From: Paenibacillus sp. 481
GTDB lineage: Bacteria > Bacillota > Bacilli > Paenibacillales > Paenibacillaceae
DNA length: 64,000 nt
Direction: 5' to 3'
NCBI RefSeq assembly: GCF_021223605.1
Contig: NZ_CP075175.1
Span: 3,241,501-3,305,500, forward strand
Shown: positions 54,077-63,628 of the stretch, piece by piece
How the letters are laid out: every line of letters starts with the position of its first letter
Numbering within the stretch: position 1 is the stretch's first letter
Notes under the pieces: model-generated
Seen by the model: only the letters and a program-made list of their open reading frames with translations
Told to the model about the DNA's origin: nothing
The model's database searches: none
Translations under genes and position numbers: made by a program

Positions 54077-54967
54077 ATGAAAATACGGAAAGCGATTATT
54101 CCAGCTGCAGGTCTGGGTACCCGATTTTTGCCTGCTACGAAGGCGCAACCCAAAGAAATGCTGCCGATTGTGGATAAGCCCACCATTCAGTACATCGTCG
54201 AAGAGGCCATCGCCTCGGGCATCGAAGACATTTTAATTATTAGCGGGCGTGGCAAAAGAGCGATTGAGGATCATTTTGATAAATCGTTTGAACTGGAAGA
54301 ATGCTTAGCAGCCAAGCAGAAATTTGCGGCTTTGGAGCAAATACGCTCTATCTCGCGTCTAGCAAATGTACATTATGTGCGCCAGCGGGAGCCACAAGGT
54401 CTCGGGCACGCGATTTGGTGTGCCCGTACCTTTATCGGCAATGAGCCGTTTGCTGTGCTGTTGGGCGATGACATTGTCCAACACGATATTCCTTGCACAA
54501 GGCAGCTTATGGACGTATACGACCGCTATCATACGACGGTCGTAGGAGTGCAATGGGTTCCCAATTCAGACGTACATAAATATGGAATTATCGACCCATT
54601 AGGAACTTCCATTGAGGCGCAGCTTATGTATACGCGTTCCTTCGTCGAGAAGCCGACGATTGAGGAGGCACCATCCAATTACGCGATTATGGGGCGCTAT
54701 ATCTTGCGACCCGAAATTTTTGAGGTGCTGGAAACGCAAGCGCCTGGCACAGGTGGAGAAATTCAACTGACGGATGCCATCCGCCAATTAAACCAAACGC
54801 AAGCCGTATTGGCCTATCAATTCGAAGGCGTTCGCTACGATGTGGGGGATAAGCTCGGATTTTTGCAAGCGACCGTCGACTTTGCTTTACAAAGAGAGGA
54901 ACTGCACGCTCCGTTTCTGAGCTATTTGCAAGACATCGTTGAAAAATGCTTCGACAAGCGTAATTAG
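54077..54967 (+). CDS. galU: UTP-glucose-1-phosphate uridylyltransferase
   Basis: 296 residues, nucleotidyl-transferase fold: [67 protein letters not shown] and [10 protein letters not shown]. It makes UDP-glucose for EPS. It follows the glycosyltransferase by 6 bases. Confidence 0.95.
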   Translation: MKIRKAIIPAAGLGTRFLPATKAQPKEMLPIVDKPTIQYIVEEAIASGIEDILIISGRGKRAIEDHFDKSFELEECLAAKQKFAALEQIRSISRLANVHYVRQREPQGLGHAIWCARTFIGNEPFAVLLGDDIVQHDIPCTRQLMDVYDRYHTTVVGVQWVPNSDVHKYGIIDPLGTSIEAQLMYTRSFVEKPTIEEAPSNYAIMGRYILRPEIFEVLETQAPGTGGEIQLTDAIRQLNQTQAVLAYQFEGVRYDVGDKLGFLQATVDFALQREELHAPFLSYLQDIVEKCFDKRN

Positions 54968-55030
54968 CGTTCGGGTATTACTAGCAAGGCTGACACTAGC
55001 TGACTAAATGAAGAAAGGTGAGTGTAACGC

Positions 55031-56182
55031 GTGTTTAAACGAATTTATTTATCGCCGCCCCATATGAGTGGGGAGGAACAACAGTGGCTTGCGGACGCGA
55101 TCCAAAGCAATTGGATCGCTCCAATTGGACCAATGGTAGATGGATTTGAGCGAGATTTGGGACTTATTATGAACACGCCTAGTGTGCTAGCCGTCCACTC
55201 GGGTACGTCAGCGTTGCATTTAGGTCTGCGGCTGCTGGACGTTGGACCAGGCGATGAAGTTATCTGTTCGTCCTTAACGTACGTAGCAAGTGCCAACCCG
55301 ATTCGCTACTTGGGGGCAGAACCTATATTTATCGATTCGGAGCCTTCTTCTTGGAATATGTCGCCGCAAGCGTTGGAACGAGCCTTATATGATGCAAAGC
55401 GTAGAAATCGGATGCCCAAGGCTGTTGTGGTCGTTAATTTGTACGGCCAAAGTGCGGATATGGAACCGATTAAGGAGCTGTGCAACCATTACGGAGTGCC
55501 TATTTTGGAGGATGCCGCGGAATCTTTCGGCGCGACTTACAAAGGAAAGGCAAGTGGAACGTGGGGCAAGTTCGGCGTATATTCGTTCAACGGCAACAAG
55601 ATTGTGACCACTTCCGGTGGTGGGGCACTCGTCGCTGAGAACGAGGAAGCGCTGGCGAAAGCCCGCTTCTGGGCTTCCCAAGCCCGCGATCAGGGAGCCC
55701 ATTATGAGCATAGCGAGCTAGGATACAACTATCGCTTAAGCAATGTGCTTGCAGCTATCGGCAGGGGACAGCTGGATGTGCTTGAAGAGCGCATTAGGGC
55801 GCGGCGCAAAGTGTTTGCGCGCTATGAAATTGCTTTTTCGCATATTGAGGGTATTTCCTTTATGCCTGAAAGAGATTATGGCCGTGCGACGAGATGGTTA
55901 ACGGCTTTGACGCTGGACCCACAGCGGTTTCAAGTACACCCATCTGAGATGGTTGCGAAGCTGGAAGAGTGGAACATTGAGGCGCGGCCTGTGTGGAAGC
56001 CGCTTCACTTGCAACCGTTGTACAACGGCTGCCGTTATTTCGCGCACGAGGAGCATGTTAGCGTGTCGGAATATTTGTTCACCCACGGCATTTGCTTGCC
56101 TTCTGGCTCAAGCTTGACGGATACAGAGCAGAACCGCGTCATAGATGCGGTTGAGAGCGTACTCGGCTGTGTCGTGCGCTAG
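55031..56182 (+). CDS. DegT/DnrJ/EryC1-type sugar aminotransferase
   Basis: GTG 55031; 383 residues. PLP-binding features: SGTSALHLGLRLL, GDEVICSSLTYVASANPI, PILEDAAESFGA, and the Schiff-base Lys in SFNGNKIVTTSGGG. It transfers an amino group to a keto sugar, probably the 4-keto product of the dehydratase at 44582 (as EpsN or PglE do). Confidence 0.93.
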   Translation: MFKRIYLSPPHMSGEEQQWLADAIQSNWIAPIGPMVDGFERDLGLIMNTPSVLAVHSGTSALHLGLRLLDVGPGDEVICSSLTYVASANPIRYLGAEPIFIDSEPSSWNMSPQALERALYDAKRRNRMPKAVVVVNLYGQSADMEPIKELCNHYGVPILEDAAESFGATYKGKASGTWGKFGVYSFNGNKIVTTSGGGALVAENEEALAKARFWASQARDQGAHYEHSELGYNYRLSNVLAAIGRGQLDVLEERIRARRKVFARYEIAFSHIEGISFMPERDYGRATRWLTALTLDPQRFQVHPSEMVAKLEEWNIEARPVWKPLHLQPLYNGCRYFAHEEHVSVSEYLFTHGICLPSGSSLTDTEQNRVIDAVESVLGCVVR

Positions 56183-56212
56183 CTCATACTGGAACAAGGG
56201 AGGGGAGAACGT

Positions 56213-56827
56213 GTGAAGCGAGGTTTTGACATCATTTTATCAGGATTATTACTCGTCTTGTTGGCACCTGTACTAGTAGTTATCGCCGCAATCGTCAGAA
56301 TTAAGCTTGGTTCGTCGGTATGGTTCCGTCAAGACCGGGCGGGCATCGGCATGAAGACGTTCTGTCTTATTAAATTTCGCACCATGACAGAGGAAAAAGA
56401 TACAAACGGTGAGCTGCTCCCAGAAACGTTGCGGCTGACTCCGACCGGAATTTGGCTGCGAAAATGGAGTTTGGATGAGCTGCCGCAGCTGATTAATGTC
56501 ATCAAAGGGGAGATGAGTCTGGTCGGGCCGCGGCCGATGCCTGTGCGCTACAATCCGTTCTACACGACGAATGAATTAAGGCGCTTCGCTGTAAGACCAG
56601 GCATTACGGGGTTAGCACAAACGTCAGGTCGTAACTATTTGCCTTGGGGCAGGCGGTTTGAGTTGGATATTCAGTACGCTGAAACGAACAGTTTATGGTT
56701 CGATATCATCATTTTGTACCGGACTGCGGTGCAGGTCATTTTGCGTAAAGATGTGGCGATCTGCTCGAGTATGGTCATGCCAGATTTAGATGTTGAACGA
56801 AAAATGAAAATAGAGCGTTCTATTTAA
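56213..56827 (+). CDS. Initiating sugar transferase (EpsL/PglC-like)
   Basis: GTG 56213; 204 residues. One N-terminal membrane hairpin (residues 5-30), then the catalytic domain: SSVWFRQDRAGIGMKTFCLIKFRTM, SLDELPQLINVIKGEMSLVGPRPM and RPGITGLAQTSGRN. It transfers a phospho-sugar to undecaprenyl phosphate to begin the repeat unit. Confidence 0.93.
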   Translation: MKRGFDIILSGLLLVLLAPVLVVIAAIVRIKLGSSVWFRQDRAGIGMKTFCLIKFRTMTEEKDTNGELLPETLRLTPTGIWLRKWSLDELPQLINVIKGEMSLVGPRPMPVRYNPFYTTNELRRFAVRPGITGLAQTSGRNYLPWGRRFELDIQYAETNSLWFDIIILYRTAVQVILRKDVAICSSMVMPDLDVERKMKIERSI

Positions 56828-56849
56828 AAAATAATGAGGGGATAGTAGC

Positions 56850-57725
56850 GTGCACGCGATGGAATGGATGTCCAAGGATGATGGGTGCGATAGCAGCAGC
56901 ACTAGCATTAGCGGAACTAGCGATAGCGTCAGGGTAACTAGGGTGAGCCTGATACTATTCGGTAGTATGGGCGTAGCGGTTGCCTGTTTACGCTGGTTGT
57001 TGGAGCAGCCTTATGTCGATGTGCTAGGCGTCGTCTGTTCACGACAGCCACGTTCACGTTGGCGAGCTGCGGTGCAAGATGAAGACATGCAGGAGGAGGC
57101 GCCACGATGGGGAATACCACTGCTCACGTTGGAAGAGGTGGCCCATATCGAGGCTGATTTAGGGCTGAGCGTACGCTACCATGAAATATTGCGGCAGCGC
57201 CACTTGCAGCGCTTTCGGCTTGGTGTCGTGAACTTACATGGCGCACCGCTGCCGGAGATGCGCGGTTCCATGTGTGATGCGGCTGCCTTGTTAGAAGGGC
57301 GCGAGCATTTTGGCACGAGCTTGCACTGGATGGATGAAGGGATTGATACGGGGCCTATCATAGCTGTGGAACGTTTTCCGATTGAGCCGCATCATACGGT
57401 CTATCATTTGTTTCAGCATAGCAACGAGCGTGGGCTCAGACTCATTCAAGCATGGCTGCCTGCAATCGTGAACGGTACAGCCCCACGGATAGAACAAACA
57501 GAGCAATTGGGGATGCGAGGCGGTACAAGCCGTACTTATGTTGCGAAACAAGTATTGCAGCATAAAGAAATCGCCCAGCCTGTGTCGATGTCGATGAATC
57601 AGCTCTGGAATACGGTCCGCGCCTTTCAATTTCCCGGGCATGATCCGGCCTATTTACGAATACCGAACGGTTCCATTAGCCTAACGTACAAGTGGGGGGA
57701 CGTTTATGCAAGTTCAGATTCTTGA
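56850..57725 (+). CDS. Sugar N-formyltransferase-like protein
   Basis: The GTG at 56850 gives 291 residues, with a Ser-rich N-terminal tail (CDSSSTSISGTSDS). The formyltransferase motif is VVNLHGAPLPEMRGSMCDAA, with Asn, His and later LHWMDEGIDTGPIIA (Asp). Such enzymes formylate an amino sugar with 10-formyl-tetrahydrofolate. The context (dehydratase, aminotransferase) points to a sugar. It overlaps the next gene by 20 bases. Confidence 0.85.
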   Translation: MHAMEWMSKDDGCDSSSTSISGTSDSVRVTRVSLILFGSMGVAVACLRWLLEQPYVDVLGVVCSRQPRSRWRAAVQDEDMQEEAPRWGIPLLTLEEVAHIEADLGLSVRYHEILRQRHLQRFRLGVVNLHGAPLPEMRGSMCDAAALLEGREHFGTSLHWMDEGIDTGPIIAVERFPIEPHHTVYHLFQHSNERGLRLIQAWLPAIVNGTAPRIEQTEQLGMRGGTSRTYVAKQVLQHKEIAQPVSMSMNQLWNTVRAFQFPGHDPAYLRIPNGSISLTYKWGDVYASSDS

Positions 57726-58788
57726 CGTGAACTCCCGTGACGAATGGGATCAACTGATTCAACGCATACCGCGTGCGGATGTATACTTTACAGCCGATTA
57801 TTGCCGCATTTATGAACATCATTTAGAAGGACAGGCACAGCTGTTTGTATATAGGCAGGATGACGATTTCATTTGTTATCCGTACCTGCTGCGCGACATC
57901 TCTACGCTCCCTTTCATGGATCAACTCCACTTCGGCAGCGGGGCTCAAGACATTACGACACCTTATGGCTATGGTGGCCCGATTTGTAATGTGCAGCAAA
58001 AGGAGCGCAGAGCGGAGCTGTTTCGCCAGTTTGAGCACGAGTTCGATGCGTACTGTCAAGAGCAGCATATCGTAACGGAATTTGTCCGTTTTCACCCGCT
58101 GCTGCGCAACTGGCATGACTATACAGCTGTGGAGCCAACTTTTTCACGGCATACTGCTTTTATTGATCTGAGCTTAAATGAAGCTGAAATATGCAAGCAT
58201 TATTCTAGGAATAAGCGGAATCAAATCAGGCGCGCACGGGAGGACGGATTGGCCGTACAGCATCGATCGATCGATGAAATCGACGATTTTCTAGCGTTGT
58301 ACTATGCTACCATGGATCATTGCCGTGCCCAACCGTACTATTATTTCAGCCGTTCCTTTATGGAGCGTACATGTGCGTATTTGGCCGAACATATTGCACT
58401 TATGGAAGTCACTTTTGCTGGGGAGGTCATCGTTTCCTGTCTGGTTATGCACTACGGAGACTATGCGCACTATCACTTAATGGGGTTGAACAGAGAGAAG
58501 GTACGGTATTCACCTGTAAATATACTCGTTCATGAAGCGGCCTTATGGGCGAAGCGATTAGGGTGCAAATGGTTTCACTTGGGAGGTGGAGCGACAGGGG
58601 ACGACAGCTTATATCGGTTTAAACGTGAGTTCAATGAGCGAACACAGGCTGAATTTTATGTGGGGCGACGGATTAGAAGGCCGGATATGTATCAGGCGTT
58701 AATCGAGAGGAGCGCTCATCGTGAAACGGGTCATTTTTTTCCGTTTTATCGTGATCCTACATTTTTGAATCGATATTGTGTAACATAG
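57706..58788 (+). CDS. FemAB/GNAT-like acyltransferase of the EPS cluster
   Basis: 360 residues. Two GNAT-like halves: FVRFHPLLRNWHD, ICKHYSRNKRNQIRRAREDG, and LYYATMDHCRAQPYYYFS, then ALMEVTFAGEVIVSCLVMHYGDYAHYHLMG and GCKWFHLGGGATGDDSLYRFKREF. This is the FemAB/Acetyltransf_6 type, which adds amino acids or acyl groups. Likely EPS decoration. Confidence 0.82.
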   Translation: MQVQILDVNSRDEWDQLIQRIPRADVYFTADYCRIYEHHLEGQAQLFVYRQDDDFICYPYLLRDISTLPFMDQLHFGSGAQDITTPYGYGGPICNVQQKERRAELFRQFEHEFDAYCQEQHIVTEFVRFHPLLRNWHDYTAVEPTFSRHTAFIDLSLNEAEICKHYSRNKRNQIRRAREDGLAVQHRSIDEIDDFLALYYATMDHCRAQPYYYFSRSFMERTCAYLAEHIALMEVTFAGEVIVSCLVMHYGDYAHYHLMGLNREKVRYSPVNILVHEAALWAKRLGCKWFHLGGGATGDDSLYRFKREFNERTQAEFYVGRRIRRPDMYQALIERSAHRETGHFFPFYRDPTFLNRYCVT

Positions 58789-58896
58789 GTTCACCCACTG
58801 CACCATCTCGTCTTGGGTTGCATAAGATAAAGCAGCTCTTACCTAATATGATCGACTCGACATCGAGAAACAGACAAGCTGGAAAGTGGGGGGGAT

Positions 58897-60738
58897 ATGA
58901 AGAAGTTTATTTTTAAAAAAAGGAATGTTTGGCGTTGGACACTGCTTGCACTTGTACTCCTTTTCGCTGTTGTGGTCACGTCTGATCACCATGATTCTCC
59001 ATTTGTAGATGCTGCCGTAGGAACGCCAAAACCGCAAGGAATTAGTATAAAAAGCTTTGGTGCAGTAGGTGATGGGTCCACGGACGATTCGGCAGCGCTA
59101 GTTAAAGCAAGTCAATTGAAATCAGGCGTCATTTATTTCCCAACAGGAACGTATGTATTGAACGAACGGCTAACCTTTCCAGCACAGGTGACGCTTGTAT
59201 TTGGTCAACATGCGCAGCTCCACCTTGGGAACGGGAAGTCGATCACGATTAACGGTAGCCTCAAGGCAGGGCTATACCAAATATTTAGCGGTACAGGCAA
59301 AGTTGTCGGTTCGAACAAGATGAAACATGTGTACCCTGAATGGTTCGGAGCATTAGGTAATGCCAGTGCCGATGATCGTTTGGCCATACAGCACACGCTT
59401 GATTTTGCAAGTCAGCAGCCGGAAAGTAGCACGGTTCATTTTTCAGCAGGCAAAACGTATCTTCTGCGTACGATGACCAAACCTGCCCAACATGTCCTTA
59501 TTGTGAATGGAAAGGTGTCGTTGGATGGCAATGGAACGGTAAAATTAGCTGATCAAATCGGCATCTACAATAGCGTATTTGAATTTCCGCATCCGATTAA
59601 CAATGTCTCGATTAAACATCTTACCGTAGATGCTAACAGTGCGAACAATCCGCAGAACGGCCAGCCTTCAGACGCTTTTGACCCGAGGCGAGAGTTTCAA
59701 ATGTACACCGGAAACGGAGCAACATTTGAGCAAGTGACGATTAAAAATAGCCTCGGTGTACAGTCCATTATGACGAATGTCGTTGATCGTGTCGTCATCA
59801 AAAATTGTTCCTTTCTCAATATGGGCGTAAACGCAGCCAATCATTTCGATACTTCTGCCATTTATGTGGTCGGCAACCATTCCCAAATTACAGGTAACGT
59901 GTTTGAAGCGAAGGGAAAAGGTGCAAATACAGCAATTGAAATACATGGCGGTCAAAAAATCGTAAGTCGCAACGTAATTAATCAGTATCGGACAGGTGTT
60001 ATTTTTGCTACCGAACCGTCACCGCAGTATAGTAGCGACAATATTTTAATAACGAACAATACGATTCAGGATGTGATGTACGGAATTAGTCTATGGGGCG
60101 TTAGTGATCACGTAAACGGACTGACGATTAGCAGCAATCGCATTCGAGTGAAAGCGGATGCAGGTGGATTTTTACCGGCAAACGAGCTTTCGACAGGCAT
60201 TCAATTTTATCATCCGAGCAATCAAAAATGGAGCAATATTCATATTTCCACCAATGTGATTGATTTTGTGAAACCGAGCTTACCGTATTTGACTTCGAAT
60301 CAACACTCCGCAGGCATTGATCTTGGACTGCATGGGAGTGGTAGCGAAGCAGAGGGCATTATGATTCAGGGCAATTATATTCGAAATGCTTATGCAAACG
60401 GGATTTCGTGGAGCGTGTTAGGCCCTTCTAAGCAAATTATCATCGAGCACAATACGATCGTGAATTCAGGCAGCGCATACAATGGCAATGCAGGTTACAG
60501 TTCGGGTATCGCACTGTTTGCCAATCGAATATATATATCTTGTTATGTACGTAACAATGTCATTGTCGAAGATCGTTCACCGGCCAATATGTATACCGGA
60601 TTATTGCTCTATAGTATCGGGCCTTCTGACAATGCCAGCACGCAGCTTTATTGGGTGAACAATGCAATTGCTACCGATGCTGTGCCGTTGAGCGGGAAAG
60701 ACATCGTAACAGACGGTAACACACCAATTATTCAATAG
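58897..60738 (+). CDS. Secreted pectate-lyase-like (right-handed beta-helix) protein
   Basis: 613 residues. N-terminal membrane anchor or signal (residues 10-32). Pectate_lyase_3 start ISIKSFGAVGDGSTDDSAALVKAS; then about 12 short beta-helix turns from about 225 (VSIKHLTVD, VTIKNS, VVIKNCSFLNM, ILITNNTIQDV, LTISSNRIRV). It may cut or bind the EPS outside. GGGGGGAT lies before ATG 58897. Confidence 0.85.
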   Translation: MKKFIFKKRNVWRWTLLALVLLFAVVVTSDHHDSPFVDAAVGTPKPQGISIKSFGAVGDGSTDDSAALVKASQLKSGVIYFPTGTYVLNERLTFPAQVTLVFGQHAQLHLGNGKSITINGSLKAGLYQIFSGTGKVVGSNKMKHVYPEWFGALGNASADDRLAIQHTLDFASQQPESSTVHFSAGKTYLLRTMTKPAQHVLIVNGKVSLDGNGTVKLADQIGIYNSVFEFPHPINNVSIKHLTVDANSANNPQNGQPSDAFDPRREFQMYTGNGATFEQVTIKNSLGVQSIMTNVVDRVVIKNCSFLNMGVNAANHFDTSAIYVVGNHSQITGNVFEAKGKGANTAIEIHGGQKIVSRNVINQYRTGVIFATEPSPQYSSDNILITNNTIQDVMYGISLWGVSDHVNGLTISSNRIRVKADAGGFLPANELSTGIQFYHPSNQKWSNIHISTNVIDFVKPSLPYLTSNQHSAGIDLGLHGSGSEAEGIMIQGNYIRNAYANGISWSVLGPSKQIIIEHNTIVNSGSAYNGNAGYSSGIALFANRIYISCYVRNNVIVEDRSPANMYTGLLLYSIGPSDNASTQLYWVNNAIATDAVPLSGKDIVTDGNTPIIQ

Positions 60739-60782
60739 ACACCGTTGAAACAACACGAGGTTAAGTTTCGGAGGGTGTAGGT

Positions 60783-61367
60783 ATGAAGGTCAGACAAACC
60801 GAGCTAGCTGGCGTATATGTGCTAGAACCGAATGTATTTGCGGACGGACGCGGTTTTTTTATGGAAAGCTATCATAAAGCGGTATTAGAGGCAAACGGTG
60901 TCCTGTACGAGTTCGTGCAAGATAATCACTCGCTGTCGATGCAGGTAGGAACGCTGCGAGGACTTCATTATCAGCTATCGCCAATGGCCCAGACGAAGCT
61001 TGTGCGTGTGTTGTCTGGAGCCATCTATGATGTGGCGGTCGATATTCGTCGTGATTCGCCCCAATTCGGTAAATGGGTTGGAATCGAATTAAGCGCGGCC
61101 AATAAAAGTCAGCTCCTCATTCCGCAAGGCTTTGCCCACGGATTTTGTACATTGATGCCGAATACAGAAGTCATGTATAAAGTAGACCAATATTATTCAC
61201 CATCTCATGACCGAGGTATTCGTTGGGATGATGCGGATTTAGGCATTGAATGGCCAGAGCGCATCTCTCAATTATCGGACAAAGATGAACGTCTTCCGTC
61301 TTTAAAAGACGCGGAATTGCCAACAATGCCAGCAACAAGAATGGTGGAAGATACGAATGAAATATAA
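60783..61367 (+). CDS. rfbC: dTDP-4-dehydrorhamnose 3,5-epimerase
   Basis: 194 residues. RmlC cupin: GVYVLEPNVFADGRGFFMESYHKAV, VQDNHSLSMQVGTLRGLHYQ (active-site His), YDVAVDIRRDSPQFGKWV and the loop GFAHGFCTLMPNTEVMYKVDQYYSP. It makes the third dTDP-rhamnose step. It overlaps the reductase gene. Confidence 0.95.
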   Translation: MKVRQTELAGVYVLEPNVFADGRGFFMESYHKAVLEANGVLYEFVQDNHSLSMQVGTLRGLHYQLSPMAQTKLVRVLSGAIYDVAVDIRRDSPQFGKWVGIELSAANKSQLLIPQGFAHGFCTLMPNTEVMYKVDQYYSPSHDRGIRWDDADLGIEWPERISQLSDKDERLPSLKDAELPTMPATRMVEDTNEI

Positions 61368-62223
61368 GAAACCTAAAAAGGTGCTCGTTACTGGCGCACA
61401 AGGGCAACTTGGCGCCGATATGATGGAGTTGCTAAAGCGCAAAGGGATTACGGCAGTTGGATACGGAAAAGATCAACTAGACATTACAAATGCGGAACAA
61501 GTGCTAGAAGTGATTGGCTATGAGCGCCCGACGCATGTCGTGCACGCTGCTGCGTTTACAAAGGTAGATGAAGCAGAAGGGGAGCGGGACAAAGCTTACG
61601 CCATCAATGCATTCGGAACGCGCAATGTTGCGGTGGCTGCGAATAAAGTCGGAGCACGACTCGTGTACGTTAGCACGGATTATGTGTTCGATGGTCGAGC
61701 GACGACTCCTTATCATGAATTTGCTCGTCCGCGCCCGATGAATGTTTACGGGGCTACGAAATATGAAGGAGAAAATTTTGTTCGCAATCATCATGCCCGT
61801 GCTTTTATCGTGCGTACCTCTTGGGTATTTGGTGTGCACGGCCCTAACTTTGCTAAAATGATACTTCAATTGGGTCATCAACAGCCGGAGTTGAAGGTCG
61901 TGCATGATCAAGTAGGCAGCCCTACGTATACGGTTGATTTGGCGGAAATGATTTTACAGTTGATGGTGACAGAAAGATACGGAACGTATCACGTTTCGAA
62001 TAGCGGCACATGCTCTTGGTACGAATTTGCATGCGCCATCATGGAGGAAGCGGGTTTGGCAGTGAAGGTTCGCCCAGTCCCGACGTCTCAATTTCCACGT
62101 CCGGCGCGACGTCCTGCATTTTCAGCGCTAGAGGGAATGGCTTTACGTTTAAACGGATTTCCGGCGCTGCGGCCTTGGCAGGAAGCATTGCGAGATTTTA
62201 TTGCACGTTTGCCGAAAGATTGA
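61357..62223 (+). CDS. rfbD: dTDP-4-dehydrorhamnose reductase
   Basis: 288 residues. Rossmann start VLVTGAQGQLGADMMELL, HAAAFTKVDEAEGE, TDYVFDGRATTPYHE, and YGATKYEGE (YxxxK). It makes dTDP-L-rhamnose from the RfbC product. rfbA and rfbB are not in this window. Confidence 0.95.
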   Translation: MKYKKPKKVLVTGAQGQLGADMMELLKRKGITAVGYGKDQLDITNAEQVLEVIGYERPTHVVHAAAFTKVDEAEGERDKAYAINAFGTRNVAVAANKVGARLVYVSTDYVFDGRATTPYHEFARPRPMNVYGATKYEGENFVRNHHARAFIVRTSWVFGVHGPNFAKMILQLGHQQPELKVVHDQVGSPTYTVDLAEMILQLMVTERYGTYHVSNSGTCSWYEFACAIMEEAGLAVKVRPVPTSQFPRPARRPAFSALEGMALRLNGFPALRPWQEALRDFIARLPKD

Positions 62224-62342
62224 AGGCTTCCATTCCTATTGCGATCAAACGAAATAAATAGGAAGCGAGGATAACGGTATTTTGCCGCTTGAACGAGCAA
62301 GGGTGAGCATGGTGGAGGTGCGGCGTATGAGGGGGAGTGAAC

Positions 62343-63131
62343 GTGAGATGCGCCGTGCTTGGTACAACATTCGGTGGTTTGGCGATGGCGTGGCGCTTGA
62401 TGAAGCTTGGGCATGACGTATGGCTAGTCGCGACCGAGGCAGAAGAAGCAGCCCGTTTGCGCGAAGAGGCGCAAGAACGACTATTGTGCACGATTCATGC
62501 GTCATATGCTGTTCGACGTGCTGATGTGGTTGTTATTGGTGATGAGTGTCTGAATCACTGCGGGCAATGGGCACGTGGAGAGTTTCCGTCAGCGGGTATG
62601 AAAGCTAAAGTTGATCTGAAGGCCAAGGGTGGTATGGGCGAAAATACACAGGCAGGGGGCGTCGGAGGGGCGGGCAGCATTGTGCGGAGAGATAGTGACA
62701 GTCTACTTCAGAGGCTGGCCACTTGGCTTACACCGCTGCTAGCTCCACACGCCAGCGTGATCTTAGCAGCAGAAGTGGAGCCAGGAACGACAGCAAGGTT
62801 GCGAACGGAATTGGCATTACACATGCAAGCTGAACATACAATGGCTTACGTGCCGCTGATCGCTTTCAGCGGCAATGGCCCGCTTGTGCTGGGCACGTCG
62901 AACGGAGTGCCGTGCCCGCACATGGTCAAGCTATTCGCCCCTTTTCAGAGGGCGGTATGCTTTACGAAGGATAGCGTAGCAGAGCATTACGCTGCCCTAG
63001 CAATAGGAGGCGCCAACCGATTGCGGCGCCCGATGCTCAACGATGAAGCAGAGCTTGAAGCGTGTCGACTGTGGCGTGCCCATCAACAAGTGTGGCTCCA
63101 AGATGTAGAGCTATGGCGAGGCCTTGAATGA
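62343..63131 (+). CDS. UDP-glucose dehydrogenase-like N-terminal domain protein
   Basis: The second GTG at 62343 has GGGGGAG 5 bases upstream (262 residues). The N-terminus VLGTTFGGLAMAWRLMKLGHDVWLV is the GxGxxGL NAD site of UDP-glucose dehydrogenases. VILAAEVEPGTTARLR is like the STVPVGTT block. The catalytic Cys and C-terminal UDP-binding domain are absent: it ends at about 260 against 430-450 in the family. A Gly/Lys-rich insert lies at about 85-110. Probably a truncated or non-catalytic relative; family by motif. Confidence 0.55.
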   Translation: MRCAVLGTTFGGLAMAWRLMKLGHDVWLVATEAEEAARLREEAQERLLCTIHASYAVRRADVVVIGDECLNHCGQWARGEFPSAGMKAKVDLKAKGGMGENTQAGGVGGAGSIVRRDSDSLLQRLATWLTPLLAPHASVILAAEVEPGTTARLRTELALHMQAEHTMAYVPLIAFSGNGPLVLGTSNGVPCPHMVKLFAPFQRAVCFTKDSVAEHYAALAIGGANRLRRPMLNDEAELEACRLWRAHQQVWLQDVELWRGLE

Positions 63132-63223
63132 TGGGCAGCAGTGAGCCCACAAGGAATTGGAAATGGCGGGATGAAGGGGAAAATACGCCCCCAACATATT
63201 TGCAACATTTTGGATCAAAATGC

Positions 63224-63270
63224 TTGACATATTTTTCTTTTTGACGTACATTAATGATACATAATGTAAC
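63224..63270 (+). promoter_or_regulatory. Promoter with XRE-like operator before the zinc-ribbon gene
   Basis: TTGACA (63224-63229), spacer of 17, TACATT (63247-63252). Just after it stands GATACATAATGTAAC (63256-63270), which matches the reverse complement of the EPS-promoter site (41886-41900) at 14 of 15 positions. Confidence 0.6.
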
Positions 63271-63339
63271 AATGAAGCTGCTAGCGCAAAAAGGTATGCC
63301 AATTATTTGGCGAATTATACTATTAAGGAGGCTCGTCCC

Positions 63340-63561
63340 ATGAATGCACGCGGGTTACGTGATGACCAACCTATATTTTGCTTAGGCTGCAAAAGGTTGT
63401 TCATTGCTGAAGATACTATTTTGCAATTCCGCACAGGCTTCATACAAGGACATACTCCGGTCGGGTGCTGTCACGGATGTGTATCCGAGCACAAGTCGCT
63501 TAACGCCTTATGGATTTCGTTAACGACTGAACAGCCTTACGACTGCGTCATGCACGGATAA
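63340..63561 (+). CDS. Small zinc-ribbon-like protein
   Basis: ATG 63340 follows AGGAGG by 8 bases. The 73-residue product has two Cys pairs, CLGCKRLF and CCHGC, at about 14-17 and 43-46, and may bind zinc. A promoter with an operator like that of the EPS cluster lies upstream. Function unknown; a regulator or adaptor is possible. Confidence 0.65.
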   Translation: MNARGLRDDQPIFCLGCKRLFIAEDTILQFRTGFIQGHTPVGCCHGCVSEHKSLNALWISLTTEQPYDCVMHG

Positions 63562-63595
63562 CCCTATTAATTCTTCTTCCTCTATATAATCGAAT

Positions 63596-63628
63596 GAGAA
63601 GCAAGCGTTATCCTGCTTGCTTCTCGTT
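63596..63628. terminator. Bidirectional hairpin between convergent genes
   Basis: GAGAAGCAAGC (63596-63606) pairs with GCTTGCTTCTC (63615-63625). It overlaps the bactofilin stop codon. Confidence 0.65.
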
